Shown here in pieces: positions 7,451 through 13,547 of a stretch of DNA of 18,607 bases. The notes beneath the pieces were generated by a model that ran no database searches, was not told the origin of the DNA, and worked only from the letters and a program-made list of their open reading frames with translations. Numbering within the stretch: the first letter of the stretch is position 1; each line of letters starts with the position of its first letter. The stretch covers positions 1 to 18,607 of the forward strand of contig JACQVL010000212.1 of NCBI GenBank assembly GCA_016209865.1, in the 5' to 3' direction. The translations under genes were made by a program, and so were the position numbers. The stretch is from Candidatus Latescibacterota bacterium (GTDB lineage Bacteria; JAAXHH01; JACQVL01).

Positions 7451-8374
7451 CTACACCGCCGTCCGCCATGCCTCGTACCGACGGTCGATCCCGCGGACGA
7501 GGTCGTGGTACATCCGGCGGAGCTGTTGCGTGATCGGACCGATGCCGCCGTTCCCGATCGTGTATCCGTCGACCGAGCTGATCGGGGCGACCTCCAGCCC
7601 CGTCCCGCAGAGGAAAGCCTCATCCGCAGAGTACAGCTCTGTTCGATCCATCTCCCGTCGCACCGCTTCAACCCCCAGCACCTCACGACAGACCTGAATC
7701 AGCGTCTCATGGGTGACACTCTCCAGCACATCGTCCGTCACCGTCGGGGCGAGGACGACCCCATCCCGAACGAGCATCAGGGCGGAGCCCGTTCCATCGG
7801 ACACTTTCCCGTGCGAGTTGATCATGATCGCCCAGTCGTACCCGTTGAAGGATGCCTCGGTCGAGGCCAAGGCGCTGTTCCGGTAGTTCGCCAGACACTT
7901 GACACGCGCCGGCAGGATATTGTCGACGATCCGCGTCCAGGAACTGACGCAGCACTTCAGGCCGGTCGGCCGGTCAAGCTGGGAGGGGCGCGGCCAGGTG
8001 TTGATGAGCACGTGCACAGGGCCGGAGGTGGTGGCCGCCTGAAAAGCCGCCGGGTCGAAGTAGGCAAGCGGCCGGATGTAGATGTCCTCCCGGTAGCCGA
8101 GCGCTCCGCAGAGAGCGACCGCCCCCTGGGCGATTTGCTCCTTCGAGAGCGTCGTGCGCATCCGCGTCAGCTTGATCGAATTGAGCAACCGTTTGAGATG
8201 GGCGTCCAGGCGGAAGATGTACAGCCGTTCCTGGGCAGGGTTCCAGTAGGCCCGGATTCCTTCGAAGACCGCATGGATGAATAAAGGGGCGTCGGTGACG
8301 TGCACCATCGTGCGTTCCCACGGCACGATCTCCCCGTCGAGCCAGACGTGAGCGGGATGAGCGGGTTCAGGCAT
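7451..8374 (-). CDS. Class IV (branched-chain-type) aminotransferase, 307 aa
   Basis: A fold-type IV PLP enzyme resembling branched-chain amino acid aminotransferase IlvE, exchanging an amino group between an amino acid and a 2-oxo acid. WLDGEIVPWE at the start, DAPLFIHAVFEGIRAYW, Arg residues around 50-70, and Lys159 (VKCLANYRNS) as Schiff-base lysine all fit; the lysine falls at the same number I recall for E. coli IlvE. The near-invariant glutamate of the SEGxGEN motif is an aspartate here (VSDGTGSALM, Asp193). GGAGGT lies before the ATG at 8374; the frame stays open upstream but only through a repeat and the preceding gene, so that extension is rejected. It is 11 bases ahead of the SDR gene. 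Confidence 0.9.
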   Translation of the reverse strand: MPEPAHPAHVWLDGEIVPWERTMVHVTDAPLFIHAVFEGIRAYWNPAQERLYIFRLDAHLKRLLNSIKLTRMRTTLSKEQIAQGAVALCGALGYREDIYIRPLAYFDPAAFQAATTSGPVHVLINTWPRPSQLDRPTGLKCCVSSWTRIVDNILPARVKCLANYRNSALASTEASFNGYDWAIMINSHGKVSDGTGSALMLVRDGVVLAPTVTDDVLESVTHETLIQVCREVLGVEAVRREMDRTELYSADEAFLCGTGLEVAPISSVDGYTIGNGGIGPITQQLRRMYHDLVRGIDRRYEAWRTAV

Positions 8375-8390
8375 GAGAGACCTCCATAGT

Positions 8391-8498
8391 TCTCGGGGTT
8401 CGGGATTAGGGATTCGGGGTTCGGGAAAGAACAGAAAGCCGAGAGTAGCTCTCTCTTTTTTGTTTCCCGAATCCCGTACCCCGTACCCCGAATCCCGG
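8391..8498. repeat. Inverted pair of five-unit heptamer arrays (G-rich arms)
   Basis: The left arm (8394-8428) is five heptamers: CGGGGTT, CGGGATT, AGGGATT, CGGGGTT, CGGGAAA. The right arm (8463-8497) read on the minus strand is CGGGATT, CGGGGTA, CGGGGTA, CGGGATT, CGGGAAA. A 34-base centre holds a small GAGAG-TAG-CTCTC stem. Each arm has four or more G-runs and fits the G-quadruplex rule. It fills the 127-base gap between the tandem-SIS and class IV aminotransferase genes. Confidence 0.85.
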
Positions 8499-8501
8499 CT
8501 T

Positions 8502-9737
8502 TTAATACCCGCGCTCGAGAAAGAAGGGGCGCATGATGTCACTGTATTCTCTGCCGCCGAGCCGGTAGAACCCCATCCAGAAGTAGGGCACGGCGCCGCG
8601 GCGGCACATCTCATCCACGAACTGGGCGGTCAGCATGTACATGATGAGGTTGTTGAGGATGCCGGTCGCCGGACAGACCGGTTCAGGACGGCCGGGGATG
8701 GGGATGACGCCCGCCGGTTCCTGGCACCGGTCATCGACGTAGACGTCGCACCGGTCGCGCAGCCCGTCATTGCTGGACGGGCCGATCCCGACGAGATAGT
8801 TCCCGTTCGCGCGGGCCTCGTCCGCCCAGGCCAGTTCCTGCGGGTCGTTGGGACTGACCGCCGCGATCAGGAAGACATCCCTGTCGCCCCCCTCACTGGC
8901 CGGCCGCGGGTCGAAGGCGTTGGTCAGCATCAGCCCCTGCGCCACGCCCTGCGACTCGGACTGCACCCCCATGTTGCGGCTGCGGACGTAATAGTGGCCG
9001 CCTCCGATAATCCGCCTGGCGATCGTCACGGCGGCCGCGTTCAGGCGATCCAGATCATGCGCGTACACGTCGGCGATCCGCTCTAAGAGGAGGTCGACAT
9101 ACTGACGTCCCACCCTGCCGTTCGGGGCGTGGCCGGTCGCTATGGCATGCGCGACCTCGGCGGTGATCATCCAGTGAATCGTGCAGGTGACGTTCGACGA
9201 CCCCGGACAGATGGGCATCTCAGGGATCTCAGGGGCATGGACGAGTCCTTGAGACCAGGGAATGTGCGAGTCGATCACGCGGGAGGCGACGTCTTCCGGC
9301 ATCCAGTCGTGCGGGTTGGGCGGGAGTTTTCCCGGCGGGGTGTGCCGGTTGCTGTAGTAGTAGGTGGTCACCACGACGACGTAGACCCCACGGTCACGCG
9401 CCGCGCGTACCGGCTCCCCGACGTAATTCGTGAGCAGGACATCCCCGGCCTGCATGGCGGCGAAGGATTCGGGCGGGCACTGATTGGGCGCGATAAACGT
9501 GAACAACGCCGGGTTGCCCTCACGCTCGTTGACGAGCTCATACTTCGGCATGTGACCGGCCGTGATGTTGGCATAGACGGTGCGGCCGGCCCGGAGCGCA
9601 TCGGCGGCGATGGCGGAGACGCCGGCGATCGACTTCGCCTCCCCGCGCACATCCTGGAGGAGCTTGACAGCGTTCTGATAATACGCTTCCCCGAACGGAA
9701 TCGTGTGACCCCAGGTATGTTCCGGGTTGGACAGCAT
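8502..9737 (-). CDS. Protein with two tandem SIS-like (phosphosugar-binding) domains, 411 aa
   Basis: I read two repeated units. Each begins with a helix of the form AYYQNAVKLLQDV (from about residue 18) or QYVDLLLERIADV (from 212), then an alanine-rich helix and a GRTVYANITAGHM or GGGHYYVRSRNMG strand, then a DVLLTNYVGE or DVFLIAAVSPND strand and a second sheet strand (VYVVVVTTY and YLVGIGPSS). The order matches SIS domains of the uncharacterised COG4821/UPF0309 phosphosugar-binding group, which have one such domain of about 240 aa. The ending GILNNLIMYML...RRGAVPYFWMGFYRLGG also recalls that group's C-terminus. AAGGA precedes the ATG by eight bases. It is first of the minus-strand unit. Sugar-phosphate binding is inferred from fold; no catalytic residues are recognised. 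Confidence 0.7.
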   Translation of the reverse strand: MLSNPEHTWGHTIPFGEAYYQNAVKLLQDVRGEAKSIAGVSAIAADALRAGRTVYANITAGHMPKYELVNEREGNPALFTFIAPNQCPPESFAAMQAGDVLLTNYVGEPVRAARDRGVYVVVVTTYYYSNRHTPPGKLPPNPHDWMPEDVASRVIDSHIPWSQGLVHAPEIPEMPICPGSSNVTCTIHWMITAEVAHAIATGHAPNGRVGRQYVDLLLERIADVYAHDLDRLNAAAVTIARRIIGGGHYYVRSRNMGVQSESQGVAQGLMLTNAFDPRPASEGGDRDVFLIAAVSPNDPQELAWADEARANGNYLVGIGPSSNDGLRDRCDVYVDDRCQEPAGVIPIPGRPEPVCPATGILNNLIMYMLTAQFVDEMCRRGAVPYFWMGFYRLGGREYSDIMRPFFLERGY

Positions 9738-9843
9738 GGTGCAGTCCTTGTGTGCTCAGAGCGCCCGGTTGGGAACGGGTGTAAAAAAGTCTAACCAGGA
9801 CACGCAGGACCTATTAGATTCTCTGTCGAGAAGAATGGGAGAT

Positions 9844-9852
9844 AATATAGCA
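9844..9852 (-). promoter_or_regulatory. Possible extended -10 promoter for the tandem-SIS operon
   Basis: On the minus strand TGC-TATATT (9852 to 9844) matches the extended -10 TGnTATAAT form, about 107 bases ahead of the ATG at 9737. A TTGACT lies upstream at 9877-9872, but its 22-base spacing is too long for a standard -35. Confidence 0.45.
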
Positions 9853-9918
9853 GGTTCGTGACCTTTTCGGTAGTCAAAATTTGATACGGGGTCGCGCCCG
9901 TGAGAAAGGAGACCATCC

Positions 9919-10266
9919 ATGATCCGCCGTGCGTTTACGATGCGACTCAAGCCCGGTGCCCTCACTGAGTATAAGCGTCACCACGACCACATCTGGCCAG
10001 AGCTCGTCGCGGAGGTCGAGCGGAGCGGGATCGCCACGATCACCACGTTTGAGAGCGATCCGCTGTTGTTCCTGTTCTCCGAGATCACGGACGAGGCGGC
10101 ATGGGACAGGCTCTGGAATACGGAGATTCACCGGAAATGGGCACAGGTGATGGAGCCGTACATGCAGTTCCGGGCGGACGGCATCGTGGACTTCGGGGAA
10201 CTGCGTGAAATCTTCCATGTGGAGACACCAGCCGGGCAACGTGCAGGCGGCGCCCAGGCGGGATGA
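9919..10266 (+). CDS. L-rhamnose mutarotase-like protein (RhaM/DUF718 family), 115 aa
   Basis: A small dimeric alpha/beta barrel protein of the family that interconverts alpha and beta anomers of L-rhamnose. The start MIRRAFTMRLKPGALTEY followed by HHDHIWPEL carries Tyr18 and His22 at the positions I recall from E. coli RhaM, and LLFLFSEI and RKWAQVM match the later strands and helix. An aromatic residue expected near 41 is Ile here, so specificity may differ. The Gly/Ala-rich tail after residue 104 is extra. AAAGGAG sits seven bases before the ATG. It is 27 bases ahead of the SDR gene and divergent from the tandem-SIS operon. No rhamnose isomerase, kinase or aldolase is visible, so a rhamnose role is unsupported by context. 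Confidence 0.82.
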   Translation: MIRRAFTMRLKPGALTEYKRHHDHIWPELVAEVERSGIATITTFESDPLLFLFSEITDEAAWDRLWNTEIHRKWAQVMEPYMQFRADGIVDFGELREIFHVETPAGQRAGGAQAG

Positions 10267-10293
10267 CCTCCGAGACGCTGGAAAGGGAACGCC

Positions 10294-11124
10294 ATGAACG
10301 TCGATTTAACGGGTCGCCTCGCGGTGGTCACGGGCGCGGGGCGCGGCCTCGGCCGGCAGGTGGCCGTCGGCCTGGCGACGCACGGCGCGAAGGTCGCGCT
10401 CGTCGCCCGGAGCGCGGAACAACTGGCCGAGACCGCGCGGATGATCGCGCAACACGGCGGCATCGCGCAGGCCATCCCGGCGGATGTGAGCACCCTCGAC
10501 GGCGTGGCAGCCGTGACGCAGGCGGTCGAGGAACGGCTCGGGACGGTCTCCATCCTGGTGAACGCCGCCGGGGTGTTCGGCCCGATTCGATTGATCAAGG
10601 ACAGCGACCCTCGGCGATGGATCGAGACGTTGTTGATTAACGCCGCCGGCCCCTATCTCCTCTGTCGGGCGTTTGTGGGCGGCATGATCCAGAGCCAGTG
10701 GGGCCGGATCGTGAACGTGACCTCTGCCGCCGCCCTGCATCCGCCCGGTCGCCTGAACAGCGCGTATGCCACGAGCAAGGTCGCGCTCAACCAGTTCACG
10801 CGTCATCTGGCGGCCGAATTGGACGGGACGGGGGTCACGGCGAACGTGATTCATCCGGGGGATGTGAAGACGGACATGTGGGCGTACATCCGCGACGAGG
10901 CGGAGCGAATGGGGCCGGAGGCGGAGGCGTACCGGGCATGGGTGCGCTGGGTCGACCAGACCGGGGGCGATCCCCCGCAGAAGGCGGTCGACCTTGTCCT
11001 GAGGCTGATGAGTGAGCAGGCGGCCTCCATTACCGGCCAATTCCTGTGGATCGAGGATGGCCTGCAGCCGCCGATTCCGAGCTGGGAAGCGCCCGCAGAC
11101 CCGCGACCCTGGCAGGAAGGGTGA
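10294..11124 (+). CDS. Classical SDR oxidoreductase, 276 aa
   Basis: A complete classical short-chain dehydrogenase/reductase. Cofactor motif TGAGRGLG (13-20), NAAG (90-93), catalytic Ser144 (NVTSAA) and Tyr158-x-x-x-Lys162 (AYATSK) are all present, so NAD(P)H-dependent oxidation of an alcohol or reduction of a carbonyl is expected. The C-terminal ITGQFLWIEDGLQPPIPSWE is longer and more Trp/Pro-rich than the usual IDGG ending. A GGAAAGGGA purine run precedes the ATG. With the mutarotase-like gene 27 bases upstream it probably forms a two-gene unit, which hints at a sugar or sugar-derived alcohol as substrate; this is inference. Contrast with the other SDR in this window, which lacks the Tyr-Lys pair. 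Confidence 0.93.
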   Translation: MNVDLTGRLAVVTGAGRGLGRQVAVGLATHGAKVALVARSAEQLAETARMIAQHGGIAQAIPADVSTLDGVAAVTQAVEERLGTVSILVNAAGVFGPIRLIKDSDPRRWIETLLINAAGPYLLCRAFVGGMIQSQWGRIVNVTSAAALHPPGRLNSAYATSKVALNQFTRHLAAELDGTGVTANVIHPGDVKTDMWAYIRDEAERMGPEAEAYRAWVRWVDQTGGDPPQKAVDLVLRLMSEQAASITGQFLWIEDGLQPPIPSWEAPADPRPWQEG

Positions 11125-11131
11125 CGGCCAA

Positions 11132-11178
11132 ATTTTTTGGAAAAAATCCTTGACAACTAAACACCAGTTTAGTATATT
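11132..11178 (+). promoter_or_regulatory. Strong sigma70 promoter with UP-element-like A/T tract
   Basis: TTGACA at 11150-11155 and TATATT at 11173-11178 are separated by exactly 17 bases. Directly upstream, A- and T-runs centred on a GG (11132-11147) resemble the UP element bound by the RNA polymerase alpha subunit. The start of transcription should be near 11185, about 53 bases ahead of the ankyrin gene ATG. Confidence 0.88.
11156..11173. promoter_or_regulatory. Perfect inverted repeat filling the promoter spacer (probable operator)
   Basis: ACTAAAC (11156-11162), ACCA, GTTTAGT (11167-11173): 7-bp perfect arms sit between the -35 and -10 boxes and touch the -10. A palindrome in this place is the classical site for a repressor that blocks RNA polymerase, such as many TetR or MarR types. 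No such regulator gene lies in this window. Confidence 0.7.
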
Positions 11179-11237
11179 CTACTCAACACACAGCGATCTT
11201 CACTCATAATTTTTTCATTCTGAGGGGAGGGGCGGGT

Positions 11238-11528
11238 ATGACGACGGCACAGGAGATCATCGCGACGGTGTCAACCGGGGATGTCACCAGCGTGAACACG
11301 TTGCTCGAGCGCGCGCCATTTCTGATCCACGCCCGAGACGGGGCGGGGCGAACCCCGCTGGCGGTGGCGGCCTGGTGTGGCCATACAGCGGTGGCGGAGC
11401 TCCTGCTCGCTCACGGTGCGGACGTGAATGCCCGGGACCGGTACGGGTGGACACCCCTGCGGGAGGCGGACTGCGGGGATCGGGCGGCGGTGGCCGACCT
11501 GCTGCGCCAGCATGGAGGGATGATATAA
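11238..11528 (+). CDS. Small ankyrin-repeat protein, 96 aa
   Basis: Two clear ankyrin repeats occupy residues 34-66 (DGAGRTPLAVAAWCGHT then ELLLAHGADVNAR) and 67-96 (DRYGWTPLREADCGD then DLLRQHGG). A degenerate capping repeat fills residues 1-33 (VSTGDVTSVNTLLERAP). Ankyrin units are protein-binding scaffolds; no catalytic part or signal peptide is seen, so it should be cytosolic. GGGAGGGG precedes the ATG. It is the first gene behind the strong palindrome-bearing promoter and is followed after 17 bases by the BNR propeller gene, and then by a MoaD/ThiS-like gene. Its binding partner is most likely encoded in the same operon (inference). Confidence 0.93.
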   Translation: MTTAQEIIATVSTGDVTSVNTLLERAPFLIHARDGAGRTPLAVAAWCGHTAVAELLLAHGADVNARDRYGWTPLREADCGDRAAVADLLRQHGGMI

Positions 11529-11545
11529 AGGAGGGAGGCACGTCT

Positions 11546-12688
11546 ATGCGGAACAAACCCACCACGGGGGCGGTCACGCTGCTGATCGGCACGCGCAAAG
11601 GGGGGTTCATCCTGCGGGGAGACCGCTCACACCGGACCTGGAAAGTCTCCGGACCGATCTTCCTGGGCAACATCGTACACCATCTGGTGCTCGACCCGCG
11701 TGATCGACGCACCCTGCTCATGGCGGCTCGCACCGGCCATCTGGGGCCGACGGTCTTCCGGTCGACCGATCGGGGACGAACATGGACAGAGGCGAGCCGT
11801 CCGCCCGCCTTTCCCAAGCCTGCGAATGGCCAGCCTGGGCTGATCGTCGATCACGTCTTCTGGCTCACGCCGGGACATGCGAGCGAGCCGAACGTCTGGT
11901 ACGCGGGCGCGTCACCGTCGGGGCTGTTCCGGTCGGAAGACGGCGGCGCGACCTGGGACGGGGTGGCCGGGTTTAACGAGCATCCGATGCGGGCTGCCTG
12001 GGTGGGGGACTACCCTCCACCAGACGGCGCAAAGCTCCATTCCATCCTCATCGACCCCCGCGACCCGAATCACCTGTACATCGGCCTCTCCGGCGGAGGG
12101 TTCTTCGAGAGCACGAACAAAGGGACGGACTGGACCCCGCTGAACACCGGATGCTTAGCGGACTTCATCCCGACGCCCGACCCGGAATACGGCCACGACC
12201 CGCATTGCGTGCGGCTCCATCCGCTCATGCCCGACCGCCTCTACCAGCAGAACCACTGCGGGATTTACCGGATCGACCGTCCGGAGGGCCGTTGGGTGCG
12301 GATCGGCAGCACGATGCCCAAGACGATCGGGGATATCGGGTTCCCCATCGTCCTGCATCCGCGCGACCCGGATACGGTGTGGGTGTTCCCGATGGATGCG
12401 ACCGAAGTCTGGCCGCGCGTTAGTCCAGGGGGCAAGCCGGCGGTGTACGTGACCCGCACCGCGGGGAAGACATGGAAACGCCAGGACAGGGGGCTTCCCC
12501 GAAATCAGGCGTGGTTCACCGTCAAACGCCAGGCGATGACGGTCGACGCGCACGAGCCAGTGGGGGTGTACTTCGGGACGACCAGCGGGGAGGTGTGGGG
12601 CAGTCGGAATGAGGGGGAAGCGTGGACGTGCCTGGTGAGCCATCTCCCTGAAATCTATGCCATCGAAGCGGCGGAGTGGCCGCGATGA
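11546..12688 (+). CDS. BNR/Asp-box beta-propeller protein (sialidase-like fold), 380 aa
   Basis: Five Asp-box motifs of the S-x-D-x-G-x-x-W type lie at 73-80 (STDRGRTW), 130-137 (SEDGGATW), 189-196 (STNKGTDW), 303-310 (TRTAGKTW) and 353-360 (SRNEGEAW), typical of a six- or seven-bladed propeller of the sialidase or VPS10/photosystem-stability-factor kind. Such proteins are often auto-labelled exo-alpha-sialidase, but I see no signal peptide and no sialidase arginine triad with FRIP motif, so enzyme activity is doubtful. The ATG is chosen because AAAGGAGGGAGG lies just upstream; an earlier in-frame GTG would overlap the ankyrin gene. Its TGA overlaps the next gene's ATG (ATGA), implying translational coupling to the MoaD-like protein. 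Confidence 0.88.
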   Translation: MRNKPTTGAVTLLIGTRKGGFILRGDRSHRTWKVSGPIFLGNIVHHLVLDPRDRRTLLMAARTGHLGPTVFRSTDRGRTWTEASRPPAFPKPANGQPGLIVDHVFWLTPGHASEPNVWYAGASPSGLFRSEDGGATWDGVAGFNEHPMRAAWVGDYPPPDGAKLHSILIDPRDPNHLYIGLSGGGFFESTNKGTDWTPLNTGCLADFIPTPDPEYGHDPHCVRLHPLMPDRLYQQNHCGIYRIDRPEGRWVRIGSTMPKTIGDIGFPIVLHPRDPDTVWVFPMDATEVWPRVSPGGKPAVYVTRTAGKTWKRQDRGLPRNQAWFTVKRQAMTVDAHEPVGVYFGTTSGEVWGSRNEGEAWTCLVSHLPEIYAIEAAEWPR

Positions 12689-12945
12689 CCGTCTACATTC
12701 CCTCCCCGTTGCGGTCGTATACCGGACAGCGCAGTGTGGTGGAGGCTGACGGAGCGACGCTGGACGCGGCCTTACGGGAACTCGACCAGTGCTATCCGGG
12801 CTTCCGGTTTCGCATCATCAGCGAACAGGACACGATCCGGGAGCATATCAACATATTCGTCAATCGAGCACCCGTGCAGCGCCTGGACGTCGCGCTCCAA
12901 CCCGGCGATACGATCCACATCATCTGCGCGATCAGCGGGGGGTAG
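12685..12945 (+). CDS. MoaD/ThiS-like ubiquitin-fold protein ending in Gly-Gly, 86 aa
   Basis: A beta-grasp protein of the sulphur-carrier family. It starts MTVYIPSPLRSYTGQ, has DGATLDAALRELDQCYPGF (strand-helix), NIFVNRAPVQRLD, and the strand QPGDTIHIICAISGG. The C-terminal Gly85-Gly86 is the site that is adenylated and thiocarboxylated in MoaD/ThiS, or ligated in ubiquitin-like systems. The ATG overlaps the BNR protein stop by ATGA; a GTG nine bases upstream is less likely. No MoaE, ThiF/MoeB-type activating enzyme or molybdopterin gene lies in the window, so its activator is unknown. The operon is followed by a GC-rich palindrome at 12951-12975. Confidence 0.9.
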   Translation: MTVYIPSPLRSYTGQRSVVEADGATLDAALRELDQCYPGFRFRIISEQDTIREHINIFVNRAPVQRLDVALQPGDTIHIICAISGG

Positions 12946-12950
12946 GACGT

Positions 12951-12975
12951 GTAGGGGCGACCCGGTGGGTCGCCC
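12951..12975. repeat. Palindrome GTAGGGGCGACCC-GGT-GGGTCGCCC (family with 13489-13530), possible terminator
   Basis: GGGCGACCC (12955-12963), GGT, GGGTCGCCC (12967-12975) is a perfect 9-bp GC stem. It sits between the convergent ends of the MoaD-like and SnoaL-like genes and may help end transcription, though no T-run follows. The outer GTAGGGGCGA matches the element at 13489. Confidence 0.75.
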
Positions 12976-13014
12976 GAGCAGGGATCATCAGATTGTAACC
13001 ATTGTGAAACGCCT

Positions 13015-13452
13015 TTATAACGGCAGTCCGGCCTGCCGCAGCACGTCTGCCTGATCCCAGTAGATCCGCTCGTTGGCGATCTTGCCGTCCCGGAACTCGA
13101 CGAAGATGACCGCCCGGAACTCAATCCGCTTCCCGGTCGGCGGCACGCCCGGCAGCAGCCAGTTCATCCGCCGGGTGTGCGTCAGCTTGAGCATCGCTTC
13201 TTCGACGATGTAATTGTCCGTCACGACCCGGTTGAGGAGTTCATGCGTCCAGTCGGGCGGGATGGACGGGATGAAGTCATCCCGGTAGAACGCCCGCAGA
13301 CCGTCTTTCCCCTTCCCGCCGATCCCGGTCGGCATGTGCATGACGTAACAATCGTCCACCATCGTGTCCATCGTCGCGTTCGCGTCGTGATCGACGAACT
13401 CCCCCTTCAGATGATCTGCCCACAATCGCAGGTTCGCTTCAGCCGGTGTCAC
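13015..13452 (-). CDS. SnoaL-like/NTF2-fold protein, GTG start, 145 aa
   Basis: A small cone-shaped alpha+beta barrel of the SnoaL/ketosteroid isomerase-like superfamily, which includes polyketide cyclases and many hydrolases or isomerases. Features are an early helix TPAEANLRLWADHL, the barrel segment ATMDTMVDDCYVMHMPTG, GKDGLRAFYRDDFIP, a long strand WLLPGVPPTGKRIEFRAVIFVEFRDGKIANERIYWDQ, and an ending QADVLRQAGL. The start is taken as GTG at 13452: AGGAGG lies five bases before it, while the upstream in-frame ATG falls inside a palindromic repeat. Genes upstream are the epimerase-like and the fused oxidoreductase. The repeat at 13489-13530 separates it from its operon partner. Catalytic residues cannot be assigned. 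Confidence 0.85.
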   Translation of the reverse strand: MTPAEANLRLWADHLKGEFVDHDANATMDTMVDDCYVMHMPTGIGGKGKDGLRAFYRDDFIPSIPPDWTHELLNRVVTDNYIVEEAMLKLTHTRRMNWLLPGVPPTGKRIEFRAVIFVEFRDGKIANERIYWDQADVLRQAGLPL

Positions 13453-13488
13453 GGTTGCCTCCTGGGTGAATAGGCGTTGGTGTGTGTC

Positions 13489-13530
13489 GTAGGGGCGAAG
13501 CATTCGTTCCATCGAATGCTTCGCCCCTAC
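13489..13530. repeat. 42-bp palindrome, 18-bp perfect arms (GTAGGGGCGA family)
   Basis: GTAGGGGCGAAGCATTCG (13489-13506) is the exact reverse complement of 13513-13530, with a TTCCAT loop. It lies in the gap between the epimerase-like and SnoaL-like genes. The outer ten bases match the element at 12951, but the inner core differs. GTAGGGGCGAAGCATTCG-type palindromes occur dispersed in several bacterial phyla (recalled, not checked). Confidence 0.9.
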
Positions 13531-13547
13531 AAAAACGTGCGAACGTG

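Noticed and set aside
8441-8461. GAGAG-TAG-CTCTC followed by a T-run as a plus-strand terminator
   Set aside because: No plus-strand gene lies upstream; the T-run is more simply part of the repeat centre.
8375-8614. Extension of the class IV aminotransferase upstream to 8614
   Set aside because: The extra residues read through the heptamer repeat and into the SIS gene; the ATG at 8374 has a strong GGAGGT.
11375-11545. Earlier GTG start for the BNR protein
   Set aside because: It lies inside the ankyrin gene and gives an unrelated low-complexity N-terminus; the ATG at 11546 has an excellent ribosome site.
11546-12688. Calling the BNR protein an exo-alpha-sialidase
   Set aside because: Asp boxes alone only show the propeller fold; the FRIP motif and arginine triad of sialidases are not evident.
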